A stretch of 51,626 bases of DNA, from contig JALKBU010000285.1 in the NCBI GenBank assembly GCA_023091735.1, positions 1-51,626 of the forward strand. Direction: 5' to 3'. Position 1 is the first letter of the stretch. Each line of letters starts with the position of its first letter. Below are positions 39,619 to 48,956 of this stretch, piece by piece. Origin of the DNA: Trichomonas tenax (Eukaryota; Parabasalia; Trichomonadida; Trichomonadidae). The position numbers and the translations under genes were made by a program. Below the pieces are notes generated by a model that saw only the letters and a program-made list of their open reading frames with translations, was not told where the DNA came from and made no database searches.

Positions 39619-40290
39619 ATGTTGTCTAATCTTCATTCACGATTCTCATCAAATGTTCTCTTATTCAACTGTTCTCCGAGACTCGATCGCAACACAATGC
39701 ATGTTCTCAAGGAAGTCAAACGCGGTGCCCAATCTCAAGGCGCAAATGTCGAAATATTCAACTTATATAGCATGAAATTTTCAGGATGCTGCTCCTGCTT
39801 GGAGTGCAAGAAGAAGGGAAAGCCAGCTGGCTGCGTTATGCATGATAAATTATCTCCAATATTGAAGAAAGTCGACGAATGCACAGGATTTGCCATAGGA
39901 ACACCTCTTTACATGTCAAACTTCGCTGCTTCATTCTATCCACTCTTCGAGCGTCTAATTTACTCTCACCTTACATATTCTCCAGATAGAAGAGTGAAGA
40001 CAGCGAGAAAGATCAACACCGGACTTATTGTCACTGGTGGCGTCAACTTAGAGAGATTTGAAAAGGAAACATGGCCACTTCACATACATGAAAAGAATTA
40101 TTTAGATTTAGTCTATGGCCCATGCAAAGTCGTCACATCCATCAATCAGTGCTTGACACCAGATGCGACACCATACGATATGAAGGGTTTCAACATGGAA
40201 CAGATCCACAAGTGGGTTAAGGACCACGACGCTGATACGTTGAAGAAGGCCTTCGAACTTGGCGTTCACCTCACAACATCGCGTGACTAA
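39619..40290 (+). CDS. Iron-sulfur flavoprotein, hydrogenosomal
   Basis: 223 residues of the NADPH-dependent FMN reductase/flavodoxin-like fold. The N-terminus MLSNLHSRFSSN has the form of a hydrogenosomal targeting presequence (Met-Leu-Ser.., Arg at -2/-3 and Phe-Ser at the likely cleavage point). The FMN phosphate-binding loop follows (LLFNCSPRLDRNT). The compact cluster motif is CCSCLEC..C (Cys57/58, 60, 63, 72), as in archaeal-type iron-sulfur flavoproteins that hold a 4Fe-4S cluster. GTPLYMSNFAASFYPLFERL is the flavin-side segment. Known relatives in trichomonad hydrogenosomes reduce oxygen and xenobiotics, probably with electrons from ferredoxin; that role is family knowledge. Clear coding composition, complete. 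Confidence 0.88.
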   Translation: MLSNLHSRFSSNVLLFNCSPRLDRNTMHVLKEVKRGAQSQGANVEIFNLYSMKFSGCCSCLECKKKGKPAGCVMHDKLSPILKKVDECTGFAIGTPLYMSNFAASFYPLFERLIYSHLTYSPDRRVKTARKINTGLIVTGGVNLERFEKETWPLHIHEKNYLDLVYGPCKVVTSINQCLTPDATPYDMKGFNMEQIHKWVKDHDADTLKKAFELGVHLTTSRD

Positions 40291-40950
40291 AATTGATTAA
40301 ATTTTAATAGATTTCTTATTTGACTTCCAACGCTTTGATATAATATCATAATGCTAATTTTCTAAACATAGAGAATATGTATTTGTTCGAAGCTTAAAAT
40401 GTTTTTGCTATTGATATAAATTAACGAAATTAAACTGTGTGATAATGTCTAATATTAGTAAAATAGCGTTTTCAATATTATGTTTTGGCCAGATGCGTCT
40501 GTTCTTAATCACAAATGAAGATGAATGAATTCATTTACAAAGGATAGTTTAATTATTTTTATTCATTCAAGAAACATCAGTTGAAGCTAATGTTTCACTG
40601 CCATTGTACCTATTACAACAATGAATATGCCAATGAGCAAAAATGTTCAAACATCTAAAAATGAATGTCATATTACTTACTTTCCACACAGAAAGGTGAA
40701 GGCAACATAGAACAAATCGAGAATATATATATTTACATACTGATTCAACATCTTTCGAAATTCAAGAGCTTAACAAGAAACAGTTTCATTAGAATGTTGA
40801 AGATTTAATGTCAATGAGCTAAAGAAAGATCTGAAATTCTTCGTTTTCAATAAAACAAATTGTGAATAAATATGATTTAATATTTTCTTAAAACATCACT
40901 ATTTTCCGAGCGATACTTTCTCAACTTATAATATTCGAGCTAAAATTGTT
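40291..40950. other. Spacer
   Basis: 3' flank of the flavoprotein gene, AT-rich, nothing recognised. Confidence 0.45.
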
Positions 40951-41270
40951 GGGAATAATAAAGAGTCACGAAAAAGTGACATATTTACATGGCAAATGTA
41001 TTTCATTTTGACATTTAAAATTGGTTAGCTAATCAGAATCTGTATTTATAAAGTTCAATTAAACTTGTTATAGCATCTGCAAATCTTATTAGAGAATCTA
41101 TTAAGCTTGCTAGAGCGTCTAATAAGCTTGTTATAGTTCATTTCAAGCTTGCTAGAGCGTCTATTAAGCTTAATTGAACACCCTTTGTTAAAATGGCAGA
41201 CTTTATATGTCAAAACATATTTATAACTGCCATGTAAACACGTCACTTTTCATGACTCTTTATTATACCC
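40951..41270. mobile_element. 320-bp fold-back (MITE-like) element with promoter-like ends
   Basis: GGGAATAATAAAGAGTCACG at 40951 and its inverted counterpart (..CATGACTCTTTATTATACCC) ending at 41270 bound a 320-bp element. The inverted homology runs ~75 bases: AAAAAGTGACATATTTACATGGCA on the left matches the inverted GTCACTTTT and TGCCATGTAAA on the right. Each arm thus carries AAAAGTGAC followed by TTTACATGGCA, the two words found before host genes. The centre is a 21-bp tandem repeat. No protein is encoded. No clear target duplication. Confidence 0.7.
41061..41171. repeat. 21-bp minisatellite inside the 320-bp element
   Basis: Units start at 41061, 41082, 41103, 41124 and 41145, each 21 bases, with a partial sixth at 41166. 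Consensus is about AAGCTTGYTATAGCRTCTAWT. Units 3 and 5 differ by one base; units 1, 2 and 4 are more diverged. The minus-strand ORF with repeated RRSSKL is only the translation of this repeat. Confidence 0.75.
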
Positions 41271-42758
41271 TACAGATAATCTGATAAATTTTGATTTCGT
41301 TCCATTTATGGTAGCAATGGTTAAGAAAGATCCAAATAAATGGAATTACACAATGTTAACCGACGCTTGCGGTTCTGATTCCGTTCAAAACAACTTCATT
41401 CCAAATTTCTTCCTCAAAACAATGTTCACACGAAGAACTCCATCGACATAAAGAGGATTTATAAAGTTGTAGATCCCTCATTGAAAGCATAAACGACATT
41501 CAAGTTTCTTTCTGAAAAACATGAGTTTGATTTGTGTACTTTGAGTGTGAAGATTATGTGCCAATATCAGCGATACAACCCGTCATTTTAGTAAATAATT
41601 TTCACATTTAACGCATTATTTGTGTGTGTTTTTCTTTTGAATTTCATATCGATTTTGAAAATTTGCCCAGACACACTCTAAACCATTATGTTTCAGACCA
41701 AAGTGATGAGTATACATTCAGCCTATAAAAAATAATAATTCTCCGATTTAGTTATGATGTTAATATCAACGATCATAGCTATTGGAATCTCCTTCTTTAG
41801 AATGAGATTTTGAATTACCAACAGAATATTTTGATTTTAACATAATTCTTTTCTTATCAACAATTCATTATTGAAAAAGGAGTTGAAGAATGAATAGTTT
41901 TAAAGAGATCTCCCGATGAAAATCCTGTTTAGAGCTACTGAGCTTCAAATACTGAAAATATATTTTCAATACATAAAAATAATTAAGATAATTAACCATT
42001 CATATAAACGCCAATTCCCTATGCTACAGTTAATTGCATAATCATGATCTCAATCCACATTATTCTATATTTTGATATTTTGCTTTTAAAATTTCCTAAT
42101 TAGAAAATAACGAATGATGGTACATATAATCCATGAAAAGTATATGATAAAAACTATAGTAAAATATATTGTTATCGATTATTTATTTTAAATCTAAAAA
42201 ATTTCAATATTAATTCATTGTTATGACCTGTAAAATAGATCCATAGTGTCCATTGACATCAGGCATCATATTTAACATCAATTTAAAAGGTCTAAAACTA
42301 ACTTTGAGTAAATAAATGTTTTCTTTCGCAATAAAAATTGTCATTAATTGTGCATCAATCGCTTATTTCATTTATCTCCAGAAGCTGTATTAAACCTACA
42401 TTTACTACAATTTTATTCTTATTCTAAGTGAGAGTTTTCACAATTGTTCGATATCAACTTTGCGAGAGACTGATGTTACCTCCGATATCAACTGCTTAAG
42501 GCAGCGATGTAAGCGATTCGTCAGATTTCTGACATTTGAGATATCAAATTTGACTAATAAATCAATCGAAAGCTTTCTCTAACACCAATGAATTTGCCTT
42601 AGGGCTATTTAGCGATTCTTATGCATTACGATGAAATATTTCAAAAAAACTTAATGTGATCGTATTAGAATTAACCGATTCACATAGTATTATACAATAA
42701 ACAACAAAAAGCGGGGATAAAATGAATGTGGTTACATGCAAAAATATCAAACAATTTA
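41271..42758. other. Intergenic spacer
   Basis: 1.5 kb, mostly AT-rich. The minus strand around 41,320-41,460 has a short protein-like frame (NPLYVDGVLRVNIVLRKKFG) broken by stops, possibly debris. No gene called. Confidence 0.4.
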
Positions 42759-43535
42759 TTAATAAATTTCAACCATCTTGACTGGGGAAAGTGTTTCAGG
42801 TGAAAGCGGATGATCCTGCTCAACATCTGCAAGTGGTGATATTATAATATGTGCTGCTCGCATCTTTTGTTGAAGCATTTCATGCCTTACGAATTTAATC
42901 TCTTGGATGTAGTTATCATCGATTCGCTGCAGCTGAGACGCGATACTGTTGACAGGGAATATCATCCTCGCCTTCATGTTGCTAAATGTTTGTGAGACAA
43001 TCATCTGAGTGTCTAAATTCAAATGGTAAGAACCAACATTCGATGAATGAGTGATAATGCCGAGATGCTCGAGGAAGAAAGCAGAAAGGTACAGTCTCCT
43101 GAGCATTCCGGACATTCTAGATCGCTTCTGTGCCATCGATAAACAAATTTGTTTTAAGTTCATTTCATCTTTTCCGAAGAAGATAAATGCTATGATAGTC
43201 ATTATTGTCAGTTGCCCGATTGGAGGCGAATCGGGAAGCTTAAAAATACTCCAGAAATCTTGTGTAATAGTTAATGTTTCCATTTTTTCGTACTCTTGCT
43301 GTATTGTGTGAATCATGTTCGCTTCACCGAGCCACGTATACGACTTGTTAGCACTCTTTGTGCATAAACCAAGGGAGCACATTACGTTGAATAAATCATA
43401 AATTCGCCTTTTCTCACAATTCTCCAGTTCAGAGATGACGCTGACTTTCATGTACTCCCCAGGGTTCATTCGACAGTGTGCAAGAATCTTTTTAACAACA
43501 TTAGCGAAGTTTGATTCTTTTGTAGGATGACTCAT
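42759..43535 (-). CDS. E2F-like winged-helix transcription factor
   Basis: 258 residues from the ATG at 43533-43535 (MSHPTKESNF); the ORF extends upstream only through a TTG. The N-terminal domain, about residues 10-75, matches the E2F/DP winged helix: VVKKILAHC, VSVISELENCEKRRIYDLFN (the RRxYD DNA-contact motif at 43-47, in its E2F form RRIYD), VMCSLGLCTK and SYTWLGE. The remaining ~180 residues are helical and divergent. A second helical, possibly winged-helix-like segment (LTIMTIIAFIFFGKDEMNL) is at about 105-125. E2F/DP factors control G1/S genes. No DP partner is in the window. Complete gene. Confidence 0.85.
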   Translation of the reverse strand: MSHPTKESNFANVVKKILAHCRMNPGEYMKVSVISELENCEKRRIYDLFNVMCSLGLCTKSANKSYTWLGEANMIHTIQQEYEKMETLTITQDFWSIFKLPDSPPIGQLTIMTIIAFIFFGKDEMNLKQICLSMAQKRSRMSGMLRRLYLSAFFLEHLGIITHSSNVGSYHLNLDTQMIVSQTFSNMKARMIFPVNSIASQLQRIDDNYIQEIKFVRHEMLQQKMRAAHIIISPLADVEQDHPLSPETLSPVKMVEIY

Positions 43536-46500
43536 AAAAAATTTGAAAAAAACTGACGATTCACTCAAAAACTATTTCGTAAAAATATTAATTTTCTCTG
43601 GCTGCATAGCAAAATTATTAATTTGAAATATTGATTATTGAATTTGAATGTGTTTTGTTCGACTGCGCAACAAGATGTGAAATCATAAGGATGTCCTTTT
43701 GGAAGATTATTATGACTTGGGAAGAAAAAATGGCAATATGTTTTCAAATCTTGCTCATTAAAAATGAGACGGCGGATTTGTTTTCTATCGTCGCGAAAAG
43801 TCCGTATTTTATTACGATAGAGAACCTTAAACGAAAAATGATCAAAATTATCGGAAAAGTTTGTGTTATGGTTTGATGAATGCAACTACCTTATAGCCAT
43901 ACTGATAGAGCACAACATATTCGAATATGAGTATCAATTGTATATTTTAATTATGATTATTGAAGAATCCTTAGCTAAAATCTTGTGATTTGGATGTATA
44001 AATAGGTGATAAGCTAGCTTACAAATGTAGCTATTGTTATTCACTGTGTTCTTCATTAACAAATCAAGTCGAGTTTAATGAGAATTATCAAATGATTGCG
44101 AAGAAGATACATTGGGATACTGAATAGTATATAATTGTGTACATCATATTTATAAACATAATCAAAAGAGATGGATGAATTTAAAAAAAGTGAGAAGGAT
44201 ATAAATTATTTATTGATTCATTATTTAGTAAAATGCAAATAGAATTAGTATATTATATATACATATATATGTGTGTGATGCATAGTCTAGGAATTGGATG
44301 AAATATCATATGCTTTAAATGATTTGATTGAAGTTTAGAATCTAAAGCTGTGATATGACTTGATCTAACATATAATCATTATTTCTATATACTGTATGTT
44401 CGTATTATGCTTGTGTTATATTTCTAAACGCTCGATATTCAAATAAAAATTAAACTTTTTATATAAAATGTCAAGAAGAATGAGAACATTAAACTGAATT
44501 TACAGGCCTAAACCTATGTTTAATTAGATTTCCATTAGGTAACAATACATACTATCCTAGTGATGCATGTGATAATATAATACTTGATATATAGAACTCC
44601 TTTCTGCATCGAATGCAACGTCATCAATGTTTCGAATATAAATTAACATTATGTCAATTTCTCACGACAAAGAAGTGTCTGTGTGCTTTTTACACTTAAT
44701 AACTATTTACTTTGTACATTCATTGGTGATATTGCGCTATTAGAGGTATTCTGCATACTTTAAAAAGTCAATCTGGAAAATGAATCTTTAAAAATAAGTA
44801 AAAACAGCTACACTTCAATTCAAGTGGTTAACTTCTGTATTAACTCGGAAAAACTGGATCGAAATCTAATGATTCCGCTAAAATCCAACAGAATGAAGAA
44901 AGTAATGTTTTTTATGAAAACGTTGTTTACAGTAGCTCAGCTGCAAGTGCATTTGAATCTGAATCAAGAAAATGCTATAAAATTGATTCTTAATACTTGA
45001 AATTAATCCATAAGATCAAATATCTTTGAAAATAATGGGTTTCTACTTCACTTCATCCGAAACATCTGTACATTGTAGGAAATGAACTAGAAAAACTTTA
45101 TTTTCAAAGATATTATAATCTTCAATAAAGATTAAAGCAATATGTAATAAAGTAGAGCATATTTTGATTATGTAAATGTTGCTTAATGAGATATCATCTT
45201 TTTTATTATCAGAAGTCGATAATTTTTATAAAAAAATAAAATACCATCAAAAACGAGTAATTTATAGCACAACCTCTCCAGAATTGTAAATATCTGGAGA
45301 ATTTGTACCAGAAATTGATAGTTTTCGATGATATTTAATAACGAATAATTAGAGATCGTAGATAGCTTCATTTATCTAATAGAATGGCAAACTGATGTTC
45401 ATGAATTATCTATTTGTCATGCTATTAGACCGCTAAAGCAGTAAATGGAGATCGATAAGTGAAAGATTTCGATTTGTCGCATTTTCTACGATTCTACAAA
45501 GTTGTCACTTCATCTGGTGTCCCAGAAACTTCAGATAGTCGCAGAAAATGTAGATTTGTAAATGGAAGCCGAATAATTTAACTCTGATCAAGCCTCTATA
45601 GCATCAACAGTCAACAAGCATCTGGCGCGAAGTTCATCTTCGAATTTCTGGCTTGCTGACCGTTGTATATTGCCCATAACTACGGTCAAAAGATGTTCAA
45701 ATCATGCAATATTGGTGCAATGGCTATTAGAATCCCTAACAAGTGCTAAAATATGAACACATTGAAGAGGATAACAAGTGTGATCATATTAAAAAAGATT
45801 GAAGAGGATAACAAATGTATGCGCATCAATGTCAATTAGAAAACAGCTATGCATTGGAGGAAGGTTTACAAGCGTGAAAATTTCATGACGAGCCTTGCAA
45901 GCACAGAAATAAGTTTTTCTTTACGTTCTTGATATGTTGGAAATGAAAACTTGTAGTGTTCTTAATATAGAAACCGACATTACTGCTAAATTTCGCATAG
46001 CGAGTAATTGAGAAGGAAATCTGAATAACGTGTTACCAAAAAGATTGCTATCATCCAATTGATAGTGGAATCATATGCACTGGACAGAAGTGAATGTGAT
46101 TGCAATGTTTTGATCGCAAAATGGGTCAAATTTTAAACAACAAAATTTTATCAATAATTGTTGATGTTAGCAGATTAACGAGAAACTGCGACGATTAATT
46201 TTGAGTTATTATCAATTTATGTAAATTAAGGCGGTCTTCATGAAAAACTCTGTATTATTCAATAATATGAAGTTTGCAATCCAATAATTACAATAATTCA
46301 TATATATAATTTTAGAAATTTGAGAGAAGGAATAAAATTTATTTAATAATCATTCAAATGTTATTTTTCGTTATATCCATTGCATACAAATTTATAGAAC
46401 TAATAATTCCAATAAATTTGAAAGATTCACAAATTTTTACTATTGCATAAATTTCATTTATAATGATATATTAAGTATCATGAAAGAAAAAACTTTTGAA

Positions 46501-46622
46501 AAGTTGGTAATTGAAAATTTTGAATAATTATAATATTGATCACCTTTGTATTGACACTAAGTCTGAACTATAAATATAACTAGAAAATGTGGGAGAATTT
46601 TTAGACTCTTCAAAAGACTTTC
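43536..46622. other. 3.1-kb gene-poor region
   Basis: No supportable gene. Opposed frames at 43565-43885 (-) and 43631-43876 (+) overlap and cannot be decided. The DNA near 45,590-45,760 is GC-richer and protein-like on both strands (minus: HLLTVVMGNIQRSASQKFED) but full of stops, so probably debris. Imperfect inverted repeats surround 45,380-45,430. Confidence 0.4.
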
Positions 46623-46632
46623 AAATCCTTTT
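46623..46632 (+). promoter_or_regulatory. CCTTTT promoter-like word
   Basis: AAATCCTTTT ends 11 bases before the ATG at 46644. CCTTTT at or over the transcription start is a known trichomonad core promoter element (M5-type). Confidence 0.35.
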
Positions 46633-46643
46633 ATTTTTTACCA

Positions 46644-47473
46644 ATGAATGCCCGCGACGAGTGCTACACCAAGAAGCGCAATCTGAAGTTCATTGACGTC
46701 ATTGGATGGGGACAGAGCGGTGCCGTCTACAAAGTTTATGACATAATTTACAAGAGAGAGTTCGTTTTGAACTCAATTCTCGAGAAGAACTTCAACAAGA
46801 GCGAGATCGACTGCATAATGGCGGTCAATGATCCAAACATCATCCTGCTGTACAACTACGAGTTCTACGACGACAGTGTCTACTTGTTGATGGAGAGCTG
46901 CCAAACAAGTCTTGACAAGATGCTTAAACACACAACAGGTTTCGACAAAGAGACGCTGGCAAAGGACAGCAATGGTGTCATCAAAGCAGTCTGTGCATGC
47001 CACAGGTGCTCTATCGCACACCTTGACATCAAAACCACGAACTTCTTAGTTGACGAATACGAGGGTATTCGCATCTGCAACTTTGGCTTGAGCAGCAAGT
47101 GCGGACACTGCGACAGCTGCGATGCTGAGCCATTGGTGTCACACTCTTCATCATGGCCACTGGTCAACTTCCATGGGACGGCAGAGACCGTGAAACAATC
47201 TGCAATCAACTTCTCAATGAAGCACCAAGAATTAAATTGATAGAAGACTCTTCTTTGGCCGATATTATCAAGATATGCTTGTCCATCGATCCAAGCGACA
47301 GACCATTTATCGATGAGCTCGCTATTGATGCTGCTTTCGTTCAAAAAGCACAAACAGTGTTCCCAATCAAGAGAAAGAGAATGAATTCCCTCAATTACAC
47401 AACAAGCAAAGTGTTCTGCTCATCAAGGCACGTTATCGTACAGCCATCGCTCGAGAAATTGAGGTTCAGATGA
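46644..47473 (+). pseudogene. Pseudokinase gene with an internal deletion/frameshift
   Basis: Frame 1 starts at the ATG at 46644 and encodes the N-lobe: glycine loop IGWGQSGAVYKV, then EFVLNSI where the ATP Lys would be, and an alphaC-beta4-like IMAVNDPNIILLYNYEFYDD. The catalytic loop is AHLDIKTTNF and the metal motif NFG (RICNFGLSS). At about 47,130 coding moves to another frame, which resumes inside helix F (IGVTLFIMATGQLPWDGRDR), continues to CLSIDPSDRPFIDEL and a basic tail, and stops at 47471-47473. The stretch with the activation segment and APE motif (~30-40 residues) is missing. With the altered Lys, HRD and DFG it was already a pseudokinase-type protein; the deletion made the locus a pseudogene. 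Coding composition is still strong. Confidence 0.75.
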
Positions 47474-48956
47474 GAAGATAAATAAAAAAAAAAAAATTTA
47501 TGTGGCATTTGACATAATAAATTGTTTGTAGGAAAGTACTGTTTATTGTTACTTATGTTCTCTTTCCTCAATAATCGATTTTTATATTCAAGAATATAAA
47601 TTATTCCGAATATGTGTCTATTAACATGCAATATGCTTATTATGGGGCAATTTTAACTGATCAACGATAGTAGAACGTGTTAAATCTATCTTGATATTCA
47701 ATTTTTCATCACTTATCTTTATTTAAAGCGCCAAACAATGAAATTACGTTAACAATAGAATTTTAAGTCTATGCATGAAAGGTGGAGTTCTAGCACATTA
47801 GTTATAAATTTTTTCAGTAAAGATTTTGGATTTAAACTTCAATATTTTAGGAACTAATACTGTTACTGATTATAAATCACAATTCATATATATTATATAC
47901 AACAAAAACATTAATCCATGAAATTCAAGAGTAGATTGTATATTCCAAACATAGGAATTCATTAGATATCAAAAGTAGGGCATAGACAATATGCTCCTTA
48001 TGTCGCTAGCTATTCATGTGCAATTATTATTGCAATAATAATTTATAGAAAAGTGTTTTGGATGATCTAAATACTACATTTGTATTAACTGCTTATAGCA
48101 CATCCTCACTCGCGAATTTATATCATTATAACACGAATTCATCATTGATTTAAAAATTTTCGTATTCTGGAATGAAATATACTAATAAATGACATGTTTT
48201 GATACCACTTTTGCTTGAAAATAAGTTATGATAACAAATTCACTCACAAAGCATATAAGAGAATTGATATTGAAAAATGCGAAATATCGATATTGATAAA
48301 TGCAATAAAAACAGAGGAAGAAACCACAGAAATCCTCTGCAATCCTCTTGTGCCAAGTATAATATGCTATTTATGCTTTTGGATAAATATTGAGCTACAT
48401 TGCGAAAAAGTGTTTGAACTGATGATGCTTTATACGTGAAAATAAATACCCATGAACAGAGCTTCTGGCATATTGAAAAAAAGAGAAGATGGAATCTTTG
48501 ACATGAAAATTTGATAAAAACATTGGAAATCATCAAAGTTGATTCATTCCATACTTGGAACTGCATGCGATAAGTCCCATAGATGCTTTGTTGAAAATAT
48601 TTCTAGAAGCAGAAAGGGATTGAATAAGTTGCAAAAAGGGCAAACTTTCAAAAATCATGCGTGAAATTGAAATCAGCATTTCTCGAGTTAAACCTTCATT
48701 TTTTAGTCTGCACAATATATGATAATATAGGACACAATAAACAGTTTTTACATATCATAGCTAGAAAAGTTGTTGATCTTTCCTGCAGTGAAAAAACATC
48801 AAAGAAAGTTAATATAGATGCAAATCAATAATAGAATTGATTTTTCGAACTCAAATTTCGAAAATATGTAATATGCTTTGAATGGAATATACACATGAAT
48901 TCTCAAACGATTTGAAGAAAAATATTTTTTAAAAAACGTACTTTTTTTAGAGTTCG
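47474..48956. other. Intergenic spacer
   Basis: 1.5 kb, AT-rich. Frames at 48215-48439 (+), 48240-48566 (-) and 48533-48715 (-, MCRLKNEGLTREMLISISRM) overlap one another. The last has a protein-like composition but no motif. None is called. Confidence 0.35.

Noticed and set aside
46773..47353. Minus-strand ORFs over the pseudokinase
   Set aside because: They are antisense shadows; the plus strand carries clear kinase motifs.
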